A DNA stretch of 11,848 nucleotides. It comes from CAMYKD01 sp041617155. GTDB taxonomy: Bacteria; Pseudomonadota; Alphaproteobacteria; Kiloniellales; JAKSDN01. Location of the stretch: the NCBI GenBank assembly GCA_041617155.1, contig JBFJPL010000122.1, forward strand, positions 1 to 11,848, written 5' to 3'. This document shows, one piece after another, positions 1 through 7,030 of this stretch (position 1 is its first letter; the number at the start of each line of letters is the position of its first letter). The notes under the pieces were generated by a model. That model was given only the letters and a program-made list of their open reading frames with translations. It was not told where the DNA came from and made no database searches. The position numbers and the translations under genes are program-made.

Positions 1-60
1 GGACAGCGCCGCCCGCAGGGTCGCGCCCAGCCGGGGGTCGGCCGAATCGAAGCCCTCAAC

Positions 61-76
61 CGTAGCTACAGCTACG
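61..76 (-). repeat. Hairpin in outward arm, matched in right flank
   Basis: Perfect 6-bp stem with a 4-nt loop: CGTAGC-TGTA-GCTACG on the minus strand, 75 nt outward from the start of the left repeat arm. The right flank has a hairpin of identical geometry at 73 nt (11813-11828) with two base pairs swapped in a compensated way. Confidence 0.55.
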
Positions 77-127
77 CTGTTCGGCCTTCTCCTAGCCGAG
101 CACGCCGCCTGAACGCGACGCGGGCCA

Positions 128-151
128 TGGCCAGTGTGAGAAATGCGGGCT
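128..151 (-). repeat. Left arm of a 24-bp long-range inverted repeat
   Basis: Read on the minus strand this begins AGCCCGCATTTCTCACACTG and matches 11740-11763 on the plus strand at 23 of 24 positions. Similarity continues outward (toward position 1) more weakly for about 17 nt and stops abruptly on the inward side. That pattern fits the terminal sequence of an element lying to the left, facing away from the genes. I cannot assign it to an insertion-sequence family from memory. Confidence 0.75.
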
Positions 152-233
152 GGGACGTTGGGTTGGAAAGAAAGAGCCGGTGCCCCGTCGCGACCCCTCG
201 GGATCGCTTTGCCGGGGACACCGGCCAATCCGT

Positions 234-255
234 GGCGGCCTGAATCAGGGCCGCC
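234..255 (-). terminator. GC-rich hairpin after LVIVD-repeat gene
   Basis: GGCGGCC (234-240) pairs perfectly with GGCCGCC (249-255) across an 8-nt loop, 11 nt past the stop codon of the minus-strand gene at 267-1808. A second small hairpin, GCCGG-GGACA-CCGGC, follows at 211-225. There is no clear U-tract, so this may be a transcript-end stabiliser or a weak terminator. Confidence 0.4.
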
Positions 256-266
256 GGGTACCTACA

Positions 267-1808
267 TCAGTCGGCCTTCGCGATCTTCGCGCCGCCTTTC
301 TTCAAGCGCATGACCATGAGCCCGTTGATCCGATCGCTGGCGACGATCGTGTTGCCCTGCTTGAAGGGGAAGATGCCCCATTGGCCCCTGAAGGCCGGCA
401 CAGGCGCACGCGGCTCGGAATCGAGCCGGCCGATCTCCCGCAGTTGCAGCTCGCCCTTTTTCCTCTTCATCTTCAGCACGCGGGTGCCGGCCGCGTAGAC
501 CGCCCAGTAGAGCTTGTTGCCGTCGCGCACGAAGTTGTGGTCGTTGTCGCCCGGCGAATCGACCTCGAAGCGCTCCTGCAGGAAGGGATTGTCCAGGTCC
601 CGCACGTTGACCACGTAGACGCCCGGATTGACGTCCAAGTTCTGGGGTTCATCCGAGCCGCAGAAGTTTGTGCGGAAGAACCCGGTTCCGTCGTTGGGCT
701 CGGCATCGCGCAGCTCGTCGATCTCGTCGTTGATCAGCAGGAACTCGTGGCGGTTGGACGAGGTCCAGCCGGCATGGGAGAAGCAGATGCCCGGAACCGT
801 CCAGGACGCGATGACCTTGATGTCGCTCTTGTCGGTCACGTCCCAGATCTCGGTCGTGCCGCCGACGATCTCACCCGGCGTATCGTCCTGGCGCATGCCC
901 AGCCGGCTCGGCGCATCCTTGTCCCGGCCGTCGAACACGAAGGCGATCTCCCGGCCCTTGTAGTCCTTGTCCGGGCCATTGTAGTTGACGACATAGATGT
1001 CGTGCTCGCCGAAATCCGCCAGGCAGGTGACGATGGTCGGGTTCAGCGGATCGTCCTTCAGGTCCAGGATCATGGTGTTGAAACGGGACGGATGGTTTAG
1101 GTCGCCGTCGCACGCCGTCGGCGCGCCGGCGACAAAGCCGACACCGACCACGTAGGCGAAGCCCGTCCTCTGGTTGACATAAATGTTATGCGCGGAGTCG
1201 TATCCGCCGTCCGCGAAGTTGCCATCCTGCGGGAGCACCGCCATGGTCGGATCCATCGCCGCGGGTAAGGTGTCGAGGTCGGTTAGCCTCAGGATCTGGA
1301 TGCCGGCGCCATCGGCCTCCGTCGTGAAGTAGGCGTAGCTGTCGCCCCCGGCGGTGTAGACCCCGACATCGCCCCACAGATTGGCCACGCTGTCGGGCAG
1401 GGGCGTCGGCATTTGGCCGATGAACTCCGGGTTCCGCGGATCGGTGACACGCACGACGGACATGCCGTCGCCGGTGCCGACCAGCGCGTATTGCTGGCCC
1501 GCGGGCGAGGTCCAGCCCCAGATGTCGTTGAGGAAGGAGCCGCCGCGCGGCGTCACGGCATTGATCTCCGCCGGCAAGAGCTGGCCCAGCAACTCCATGT
1601 CGACGGTGTCGGGGAAGGGCCCGACGGCGGGTTCGGGGAACGGCGGAAAATGTTCCGTCGCCTCCGCCGCATGCGTTGCCGCGTTGGGAACGTCGTGCAG
1701 CAAACCGACCATGTCGCCCAATGCCGGAGTCGCGGGCAAGACCATAGCGATCGCGACGGCGGCCGCGGTCAGCGATCCGCCGCCTCTGAACGATTTCGTA
1801 CTGAACAT
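267..1808 (-). CDS. Secreted LVIVD-repeat beta-propeller protein
   Basis: A 513-residue protein with a Sec-type signal peptide: a short basic N-terminus, a hydrophobic core at about residues 12-28, and a likely cleavage after A-L-G near residue 31. There is no lipobox cysteine, so it should be soluble outside the cytoplasm. The body shows blade-like LVIVD repeats of the choice-of-anchor B type, such as VVRVTDPRNPEFIGQM, with similar X-V-x-D-P/L-x-N-P units recurring. His-containing blade openings recur as well (SAHNIYV, EHDIYVV, FSHAGW, DNDHNFV) and could bind metal. The start is fixed by AAGGAGG six bases upstream. No enzymatic activity is assigned to the family as far as I know; the protein may be a propeller scaffold or binding protein. 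It is separated from the operon upstream by about 400 nt and probably has its own promoter. Confidence 0.85.
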   Translation of the reverse strand: MFSTKSFRGGGSLTAAAVAIAMVLPATPALGDMVGLLHDVPNAATHAAEATEHFPPFPEPAVGPFPDTVDMELLGQLLPAEINAVTPRGGSFLNDIWGWTSPAGQQYALVGTGDGMSVVRVTDPRNPEFIGQMPTPLPDSVANLWGDVGVYTAGGDSYAYFTTEADGAGIQILRLTDLDTLPAAMDPTMAVLPQDGNFADGGYDSAHNIYVNQRTGFAYVVGVGFVAGAPTACDGDLNHPSRFNTMILDLKDDPLNPTIVTCLADFGEHDIYVVNYNGPDKDYKGREIAFVFDGRDKDAPSRLGMRQDDTPGEIVGGTTEIWDVTDKSDIKVIASWTVPGICFSHAGWTSSNRHEFLLINDEIDELRDAEPNDGTGFFRTNFCGSDEPQNLDVNPGVYVVNVRDLDNPFLQERFEVDSPGDNDHNFVRDGNKLYWAVYAAGTRVLKMKRKKGELQLREIGRLDSEPRAPVPAFRGQWGIFPFKQGNTIVASDRINGLMVMRLKKGGAKIAKAD

Positions 1809-1814
1809 CTATTG

Positions 1815-1821
1815 CCTCCTT
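1815..1821 (-). promoter_or_regulatory. Ribosome-binding site of LVIVD-repeat gene
   Basis: AAGGAGG on the minus strand, 6 nt before the ATG at 1808. It is a near-perfect Shine-Dalgarno sequence and settles the start. Confidence 0.85.
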
Positions 1822-1955
1822 GTAAAGCTCTCAGCCGGCGACGGCCTTCCGCCCAGACGAGAGGGGAGGGGCTCCAGACGCGGAAATCCGCTCGGGTCGT
1901 TTCGACCAAGCCTCTGCCGACAGGATCTCGGGACGTTCCTGGAGCGCGACGCACC

Positions 1956-1982
1956 TCGACTGCTGATGCAGTCTGCAGTCGA
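1956..1982. repeat. Inverted repeat in leader of LVIVD-repeat gene
   Basis: TCGACTGC (1956-1963) pairs with GCAGTCGA (1975-1982) across 11 nt. The loop side also repeats GCAGTC. It sits about 150 nt upstream of the ATG and could be an operator or a leader stem. There is no U-tract in either direction. Confidence 0.4.
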
Positions 1983-2204
1983 AACTTAGCTCGCTTTGCT
2001 TTGTGGTTTTGGGCAAAACACTCCCCGACCCCCAGGAACCCGAAGCATTAACCATAAGCGAGCCAGTTGGTAATTTGTCTTCGTTTTTCTCGCAATTCGC
2101 GCACTATCGTTGCGCGAGCCCGGTGGCGTTCCTACATCCCTCGCAATGTCTGGTGGCAATCGCCCGTCTGCCGATCGCGGAGAACAGATGTCCCAGCGTC
2201 CGAC

Positions 2205-3029
2205 CTAAACCGCACCTTCAGCCGCTTCACGCTCGAGCGCGGTGCAGCGGATCAGCAGGCGTCGCTGGCCGGTGAAATCGTTGATCGGGTAGTGCAGGGT
2301 AAAGCGGTTGTCCCACAGCACCACCTGGCCCGGTTGCCAGCTCAGGCGGCAGGTGAACTCCGGGCGGGTCATGTGCCGGTCCAGGAAGTCGATCCAGGGC
2401 CGGCTCTCGTCCGCGGTCATGCCGTCGAAGCGGGTTGCGAACATGCGGTTCAGGTAGAGTCCCTCGGCCGCGGTCTCCGGGTGCCTTCGCACCACCGAAT
2501 GGAGCGCCGTCTGCCCCGGGCAGTCGGGCCGGCCGGGCCCGTCGTAGCTGTGCACCGCCGTCAGCCTGCGCAGCAGGTCCCGCATCGCCGGGCTCAGCGC
2601 CGCGAAGGCCGCGATGGTGCTGGCGAAAACGGTGTCGCCGCCGACCGGCGGGACGATCACGGCATGCAGTACCGACAGGTAGCCGGCCGGCTTGCGGAAG
2701 CTCACGTCGGCATGCCAGTCGCTGCCGCCGAACAGCCGCGTGCCGTCCGGCTCCTTGCGCATCTCCAAGACCTCGGGGACGCCGGGGGCGTGGATCACGC
2801 CCTGGTCGGCGTGGTGACGGAACAGCGGGCCGAAGTGCGCGACGAAGTCGCGCAGAGCTTCAGGGGCGAGGTCCTGGTCCTCGATCACCACGACCAGGTG
2901 ACGGGCGAGGGCCGCGCGCACGGCGGCCAGTGTGGCCTCGTCCGGTGCGGCGCTCAGCGCCACACCGCGCAGCACGCCGCCGATGTGCGGCGTGAGCGGC
3001 TCGCAGGATACCCGATCGCTCTTCGGCAT
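2205..3029 (-). CDS. TauD/TfdA-family Fe(II)/2-oxoglutarate dioxygenase
   Basis: A 274-residue protein, about the usual family length. The iron-binding facial triad is visible: H106 and D108 in DWHADVSF, and H246 in FTLHYPINDF. The 2-oxoglutarate-binding arginines follow at the usual distances (R257 and R261, 11 and 15 residues after the distal His). Family members hydroxylate substrates such as taurine, 2,4-D, clavaminate and gamma-butyrobetaine, so the substrate cannot be read from the sequence. The start lies 6 nt after the stop of the lyase gene upstream, with a G-rich ribosome-binding stretch inside the end of that gene, so the two are surely cotranscribed. It is cytoplasmic, with no signal peptide. 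In context it may process the lyase substrate or product. The family call is secure; the substrate is unknown. Confidence 0.88.
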   Translation of the reverse strand: MPKSDRVSCEPLTPHIGGVLRGVALSAAPDEATLAAVRAALARHLVVVIEDQDLAPEALRDFVAHFGPLFRHHADQGVIHAPGVPEVLEMRKEPDGTRLFGGSDWHADVSFRKPAGYLSVLHAVIVPPVGGDTVFASTIAAFAALSPAMRDLLRRLTAVHSYDGPGRPDCPGQTALHSVVRRHPETAAEGLYLNRMFATRFDGMTADESRPWIDFLDRHMTRPEFTCRLSWQPGQVVLWDNRFTLHYPINDFTGQRRLLIRCTALEREAAEGAV

Positions 3030-3035
3030 GCCGGC

Positions 3036-4556
3036 CTACCCCCGGTCGAGTGTGGCCAGCTGGTCGGCGAGGGCGGCGGTTTCCAATTGGGCGAGCGCGG
3101 CAGCGACGTCGACGCCGATCGCGCGGTCTGATTCCAGGGTGGCGACCGCGCTCCTGACCGCGCGGTGGATCCGCCCCGCCGCCCAACCCATCGCGGCGGG
3201 CCGGCGCAGGTCGATCGCCTGGGCCGCAACCACGGCCTCGATGCCGATCAGCAGACGCAAGGCCTCGAGCTGGCTCGCCAGCTTGCGGGCGGCCAGGGGC
3301 GTTTGCGGCGCCACGTCCTCGACCATGTCCGAGACCGCCATGACATCGAGGCTGGCCGGCTGTGCATAGAGCCTGATTTCGCCCAGCAGCGCCGCCGCGG
3401 TCTTTTGCATCGGCACCATGCCGGCCGAGGCGCCGCCGACCGGCGAGAGATACTTCGGCAGGTCGGACAGCTGCGGCGTCATCAGCTTGACAATCCGCTG
3501 GGCCGAGGCCGCCGCGATGTGCAGGTCGGCGATCGAGAGCGTATCGAGGGCGAGCGCCATGGCCGGCGTGTGGAAGTTGGGCGTCGAGAGCATCTCGCCG
3601 GCCTCGACCAGCACGACCGGGCTGTCGGCGATGCCGTTCAGCTCGGTTTCGATCTCGCCGGTCGCGGTCGCCAGCGCGGCGCGCGCGGCGCCGAACAGCG
3701 GGGCCATGGTGCGGAAGGAAAGCGGGTCCTGGATCGATCGGGCGGCGGCGCCGCTGGCCAGGGACGAGCCTTCGAAGGCGCGGCGGAACCATGCCGCCGC
3801 GGCCGCCTGGCCGGCCGCCGGTCGCAGTTCCTGCAGGCGCGGGTCGAAGATCGAGAGATTGGCCCCATAGCCCTCCGCCGACAGGGCCGCGACCGCCATG
3901 GCGAGATCGATCAGCCGGCGCGCCCGGTCGACGGCCAGGCCGGCCAGCGCGACGGTCACCGCCGAATGGTTGGCCAGGGCCAGAGCGTCCTTGGGTTTCA
4001 ACGAGGCCGGCGCCAGGCCCGCCTCGGCCAGCGCCCGCGCCGCGGGTGTCGGCTTGCCGCCGACCCAGATCTGCCCCTTGCCGAGCAGTGTCGCCCCGAT
4101 CTCCACGCCGAGCACAAGGTCGCCCGCGCCGATCGAGCCGCGCGACGGAATGACCGGCGCAAGACCGCGCCCTGCCATGGCGATCATCAGGTCGAGGACC
4201 TCGGTCGATAGCCCGGCGCCGCCGCGCGCCGCTCCGACGATGCGCGCCAGCAAGGCCGCCCGCGCGACCTCTTCCGGCAGGGGCTCGCCGACGCCAACCC
4301 GCCGTCCTTCGAGGAGTTGAGACTGAAACGCGGCCATCTCGCCCGCACCGATCCGGTGCCGCAGGTTGGCGCCAAGTCCCGTGTTCAAGCCATAGATCGG
4401 CCGATCTCCGGCGGCGTAGCGATCGACGATGCCCCTGGCCACGCCGAGGCGCTCGCGGACCGCCGGGGCGAGCGTGATCTCGAGCGGACCTCTTGCCGCG
4501 GCGGCAAATTCCGCCAGGGCGAGCGGCCGGTCATTCAAATGCAGCTTACCGGTCAT
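3036..4556 (-). CDS. HAL/PAL-family lyase lacking the MIO triad
   Basis: A 506-residue homologue of histidine/phenylalanine ammonia-lyase with the length and signature order of the family: YGLNTGLG with Y55, the GSIGAGDL loop at 140-147, LANHSA with N196, QDPLSFR with R282, NFH at 327-329, and VED with E413. The usual A-S-G that cyclises to the MIO electrophile is missing. The loop reads G143-A144-G145-D146, one residue shorter and without the serine. The catalytic Tyr of Q-D-P-Y is L279, the usual E-D-H reads E-D-V, and K385 occupies a normally hydrophobic position in Q-x-T-A-A. It therefore cannot use the standard MIO mechanism. Ergothionase, a MIO-free homologue, expels trimethylamine, a ready-made leaving group; an analogous elimination from a betaine is plausible. 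Alternatives are a non-catalytic paralogue or another elimination. First gene of an operon with the TauD-like dioxygenase. No strong ribosome-binding site precedes the ATG. Confidence 0.85.
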   Translation of the reverse strand: MTGKLHLNDRPLALAEFAAAARGPLEITLAPAVRERLGVARGIVDRYAAGDRPIYGLNTGLGANLRHRIGAGEMAAFQSQLLEGRRVGVGEPLPEEVARAALLARIVGAARGGAGLSTEVLDLMIAMAGRGLAPVIPSRGSIGAGDLVLGVEIGATLLGKGQIWVGGKPTPAARALAEAGLAPASLKPKDALALANHSAVTVALAGLAVDRARRLIDLAMAVAALSAEGYGANLSIFDPRLQELRPAAGQAAAAAWFRRAFEGSSLASGAAARSIQDPLSFRTMAPLFGAARAALATATGEIETELNGIADSPVVLVEAGEMLSTPNFHTPAMALALDTLSIADLHIAAASAQRIVKLMTPQLSDLPKYLSPVGGASAGMVPMQKTAAALLGEIRLYAQPASLDVMAVSDMVEDVAPQTPLAARKLASQLEALRLLIGIEAVVAAQAIDLRRPAAMGWAAGRIHRAVRSAVATLESDRAIGVDVAAALAQLETAALADQLATLDRG

Positions 4557-4738
4557 CGCTGGAACCGTCGCTTTCGAGCCAAGTCAATCTCTGTGCCTTT
4601 TGGAGAATGGCATGTTCGATCCCGGCCATCGATGGTGAAAAGATGACTCCACGGTTCCGGGCACCGCTCCTTGCCGACGCCGCGCCGCGCCGGTCGATTT
4701 GCGCCGTGGACCGGAAAGTCGTGGTTTTTCAGAGCATT

Positions 4739-4744
4739 ATTATA
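4739..4744 (-). promoter_or_regulatory. Candidate -10 box for lyase operon
   Basis: On the minus strand this reads TATAAT exactly, about 180 nt before the lyase ATG. The -35 position 17 nt upstream lacks a good TTGACA match and instead overlaps the CGTCGT repeats, as would be expected if an activator or repressor binds there. Evidence is the hexamer alone. Confidence 0.3.
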
Positions 4745-4811
4745 GACGACGGTTTTTTATCGTCGTTTCTCATGAGAGAACTTATTTATTGTCGTCGTTT
4801 TTCTTTGCCGG

Positions 4812-4826
4812 GCGATTTTAAATCGC
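4812..4826. repeat. Palindrome upstream of AT-hook-like gene
   Basis: GCGATTT-T-AAATCGC is a perfect 7-bp inverted repeat around a single central base, 52 nt before the start of the small basic protein. It is AT-rich at its centre and is a candidate operator, possibly for that protein itself. Confidence 0.45.
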
Positions 4827-4864
4827 TTGCCAATGCACATTCCCTTGCCTGATCATTTGACAAA

Positions 4865-4871
4865 TAAGGAG
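4865..4871 (+). promoter_or_regulatory. Ribosome-binding site of small basic protein
   Basis: TAAGGAG sits 7 nt before the ATG at 4879. It is one of the best Shine-Dalgarno sequences in the window and strongly supports this small gene being real. Confidence 0.85.
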
Positions 4872-4878
4872 ACGACCC

Positions 4879-5286
4879 ATGGCAGAGAATGTGAAACGCC
4901 CGCGCGGCCGGCCCAAGGGATCCGAGAAAGACGACTCCGTAGCCTTGATCCGGATCGCCGGCCTTCTGTTGCAGGGCCGGGCCGACAATGTTGCCGCCGC
5001 GGTTCGGCTGTTCGCCGGAAACGACCCCAGCCTGATACGGCGCCTGCAACGCAAGTTCCGCCGGGATCGCAAGGCGCTGCTGGCCGCGGCCCGCGCGATC
5101 ACCGAACGGCGCGCACGCGAGCGGGCCACCTGGCAGGACGAAATCCGCCGCGTCACCCGGCCGCTCGACTGGGTCGCGGAAAACGATCCGACCTTGCGCG
5201 TGATGGGTGCCTTGGCACTGGAAAAACAGGAACGCTTGAGCCGGTCGATTTCCAAGTCCCGCGCCGGATCCGGCCGGACCGGGTGA
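4879..5286 (+). CDS. Small basic protein with AT-hook-like N-terminus
   Basis: A 135-residue, strongly basic protein. Residues 7-17 read RPRGRPKGSEK, close to the R-G-R-P core of AT-hook minor-groove DNA-binding motifs. Residues 20-60 are helix-prone, including an amphipathic stretch around LIRRLQRKFRRDRK, and the middle and C-terminus are rich in Arg and Lys. There is no signal peptide or membrane segment. I do not recognise the family. The AT-rich palindromic DNA directly upstream makes an autoregulatory or nucleoid-type DNA-binding role plausible, and the gene is divergent from the lyase operon, an arrangement common for regulators. It ends 42 nt from the convergent stop of the MttB-family gene. 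The strong ribosome-binding site makes the coding call reasonably firm; the function is inference. Confidence 0.72.
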   Translation: MAENVKRPRGRPKGSEKDDSVALIRIAGLLLQGRADNVAAAVRLFAGNDPSLIRRLQRKFRRDRKALLAAARAITERRARERATWQDEIRRVTRPLDWVAENDPTLRVMGALALEKQERLSRSISKSRAGSGRTG

Positions 5287-5328
5287 CCGGACAAAGCGGA
5301 ACTCGGTATCCGCGGCTTACGACCTTCG

Positions 5329-6864
5329 CTACGCGAGGCCCTTTGCCTGGATCTCTTCCTTGCGCTTGGCGATGAAGGCATCGACGGCCTCGAGACGCTC
5401 GGGCGGCAGGGCCGGCTGCTCGTAGGCCGCGAGCAGTTGCGTGACGGTCTCGTGAGCGCGCCGGGTGGTGTCCGGGGCGCCCGCCTCCTGCCAGCTCTCG
5501 AAGTTGCGCCAGTCGGAGACGATCGGGTCGTAGAAGGCGTGGTCGTAGCGCGCCAGGGTATGAGGGCTGCCGAAGAAGTGACCGCCGGGCGGCACCGCCG
5601 CGATCGCCGCCAGGCCCAGTTCGTCGTCGTCGATCTTGATCGGCTGCAGGGCCTCGGCCATCATCTGGATCATCTCGGCGTCCAGCACCATCTTCTCGAA
5701 CGACGCCGTCAGCCCGCCCTCCAGCCAGCCGGCGCCGTGCCAGACCATGTTGACGTGGCCGAGCACCACGGCCCACAGCGACATCAGGGATTCGTAGGTC
5801 GCCTGGGCGTCGACCGCGTTGGCGGCGTTGACGTTGGACGAGCGGTAGGGCAGGCCAAGACGGCGCGCCAGCTGGCCGCCCGCCAGCACCGCGCGGACGT
5901 ATTCCGGCGAGCCGAAGACCGGCGCCCCCGACTTCATATCGACGTTGGAGGTGAAGCCGCCGTAGACCATCGCCGCGCCGGGCCGCACCATCTGGACGAA
6001 GGCCAGCAGGCCCATGGCCTCGGCGTGCTGCTGGACCAGGCCGCCGGCCAGGGTCACCGGGCTCATCGCGCCCAACAGCGTGAAGGGCGTGATCATCACC
6101 GGCTGGCCCTTCTCGACCAGCCCCATGAGGCCGCCGATCATCTCGACATCGACCCGGCGCGGCGAGTTGACGTTGATGTTGGTGATGATGCCGGGCTCGG
6201 CGAAGTGCTCCGCCTCGGACAGGCCGCGCGCCAGCCGGTCGATCTCCGCCGAATCGTAAACCCGGCGCCGGCCGATCGCCCGGGCGCCCCAGCACTTGTC
6301 GGTCAGGGTGGCGAAGCTCTTGGAGACGTCGAGGTGGCGGCTCGCGGCCGGCAGCTCCTGCGCCTCGACCGGCGGTGAGGCGCACAGCGTGACGGCATTG
6401 AGCTGATGGGCCAGCTTGATCAGGTTGGTCTGGTCGGTGAAGCTGCCGGGCCGCCGGCCGCCGGCCAGGTCCGAGGCGTTGGGCGGGCCCGAGACCGTGG
6501 CGAAGTTGATATGGTTGCCGCCGATGATGACGTCGCGTTCCGGGTTGCGGGCATGCAGCCGGATCTCGTGCGGTGCTTTGGCGATCAGCGCCTCGACCAG
6601 CTGGCGGGGAAAGCGCACGACCCGGCCGCCTTCCTCGGTCACCGGGCCGAGCTCGCCGCCGGCCTCTTTCATGACGGCGAGGCCTTCGTCGCTCAGCACC
6701 TCCAGGCCCATGTCCTCGAGGATAGCGAGCGCGCGGTCGTGGATCACCTCGAGCTGTTCGGCGCTCAGCACCTCCATGGGCGGATAGGGGTTGCGGACCC
6801 GCCGCCAGGGGCGCTGCGCTACCTGGGGCCCGCGTTCGCGCCGCCGTCCGCTTCGCCGTGACAT
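5329..6864 (-). CDS. MttB-family methylamine/betaine methyltransferase (non-pyrrolysine)
   Basis: A 511-residue protein matching the trimethylamine methyltransferase (MttB, COG5598) family. After a short basic tail, residues 30-511 carry the family's glycine- and asparagine-rich TIM-barrel strands, for example GGNHINFATVSGPPN, GIITNINVNSP and YGGFTSNVDMKSGAPVFGSP. Methanogen MttB has an in-frame amber codon for pyrrolysine; here the frame is uninterrupted, as in bacterial homologues that demethylate quaternary amines such as glycine betaine, passing the methyl group to a corrinoid protein. No corrinoid protein (MttC type) or corrinoid:tetrahydrofolate methyltransferase lies in this window, so those partners would have to be elsewhere. 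The ATG at 6864 is chosen over an in-frame ATG at 6939 because GGAGGG lies 9 nt before it and the extra residues look low-complexity. The family is certain; the substrate is not. Confidence 0.85.
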   Translation of the reverse strand: MSRRSGRRRERGPQVAQRPWRRVRNPYPPMEVLSAEQLEVIHDRALAILEDMGLEVLSDEGLAVMKEAGGELGPVTEEGGRVVRFPRQLVEALIAKAPHEIRLHARNPERDVIIGGNHINFATVSGPPNASDLAGGRRPGSFTDQTNLIKLAHQLNAVTLCASPPVEAQELPAASRHLDVSKSFATLTDKCWGARAIGRRRVYDSAEIDRLARGLSEAEHFAEPGIITNINVNSPRRVDVEMIGGLMGLVEKGQPVMITPFTLLGAMSPVTLAGGLVQQHAEAMGLLAFVQMVRPGAAMVYGGFTSNVDMKSGAPVFGSPEYVRAVLAGGQLARRLGLPYRSSNVNAANAVDAQATYESLMSLWAVVLGHVNMVWHGAGWLEGGLTASFEKMVLDAEMIQMMAEALQPIKIDDDELGLAAIAAVPPGGHFFGSPHTLARYDHAFYDPIVSDWRNFESWQEAGAPDTTRRAHETVTQLLAAYEQPALPPERLEAVDAFIAKRKEEIQAKGLA

Positions 6865-7030
6865 CGCTCTTGTCCCTCCGCTGCCCGTCGCCGCCACTCT
6901 GCACCCGGCGGCGGCGACGCGTTGTCGCGCAAGCGTCATCTGCTGTTCTCTGAGGCGGCGAGCCGGGCCTTGGTGGCCGATCCCTTCTCTATACGGAAAA
7001 CTTAGAATCCTCTGCTATGCGATATGGGCC
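6865..7030. promoter_or_regulatory. Divergent gap between MttB-like and DUF6714-like genes
   Basis: This 166-nt stretch must hold the promoters of both neighbours if each has its own. TAGAAT at 7003-7008 is a possible -10 for the rightward gene, but no -35 stands at the right distance. There is no clear palindrome. Confidence 0.3.
6874..6879 (-). promoter_or_regulatory. Ribosome-binding site deciding MttB-family start
   Basis: GGAGGG on the minus strand, 9 nt before the ATG at 6864. The alternative ATG at 6939 has no comparable site. Confidence 0.7.

Larger units (their letters stand above)
1..266. other. Left flank, gene-free downstream region
   Basis: No supported gene lies here. The stretch holds a hairpin at 61-76, one arm of a long-range inverted repeat at 128-151, and GC-rich hairpins at 211-225 and 234-255 just past the stop of the LVIVD-repeat gene. 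On the minus strand one frame stays open from about position 150 out of the left edge, but it has no convincing ATG/GTG start with a ribosome-binding site and I recognise no protein in it. It could be the 5' part of an element that continues outside the window. Confidence 0.5.
1809..2204. other. 396-nt gene-free leader between two minus-strand genes
   Basis: This lies between the end of the TauD-like gene and the start of the LVIVD-repeat gene, both on the minus strand. The part near 1985-2110 is less GC-rich than its surroundings and is the likely place for a promoter, but I see no convincing -35/-10 pair. An inverted repeat lies at 1956-1982. Short open frames on either strand here have no ribosome-binding site or recognisable protein. 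Confidence 0.5.
4557..4878. promoter_or_regulatory. AT-rich divergent control region
   Basis: This separates the lyase operon (leftward) from the small basic protein gene (rightward). The half from 4725 to 4870 is clearly richer in A/T than the rest of the window. It contains ACGACG (4746-4751) inverted against CGTCGT (4761-4766), a second CGTCGT (4793-4798) 32 nt further on, the palindrome TCTCATGAGA (4768-4777), and a 7-bp palindrome at 4812-4826. Such clustering is what a shared operator region looks like. No gene lies in it. Confidence 0.5.

Noticed and set aside
2860..3792. 310-codon minus-strand frame inside the lyase and dioxygenase genes
   Set aside because: Low-complexity Arg-rich shadow of two well-supported genes.
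5329..6864. In-frame amber (pyrrolysine) codon in the MttB homologue
   Set aside because: The frame is uninterrupted from the start to its single terminal TAG, so no pyrrolysine is implied.
5153..6904. Long minus-strand open frame overlapping the MttB-family gene in another frame
   Set aside because: Its translation is Arg/Gly/Ala/Pro-rich with no family resemblance, as expected of an alternative frame in GC-rich coding DNA, whereas the other frame encodes a clear MttB homologue.
6791..7030. Upstream extension of the DUF6714-like gene
   Set aside because: The extra residues overlap the start of the divergent MttB-family gene and are not protein-like; the ATG at 7031 precedes the conserved part.
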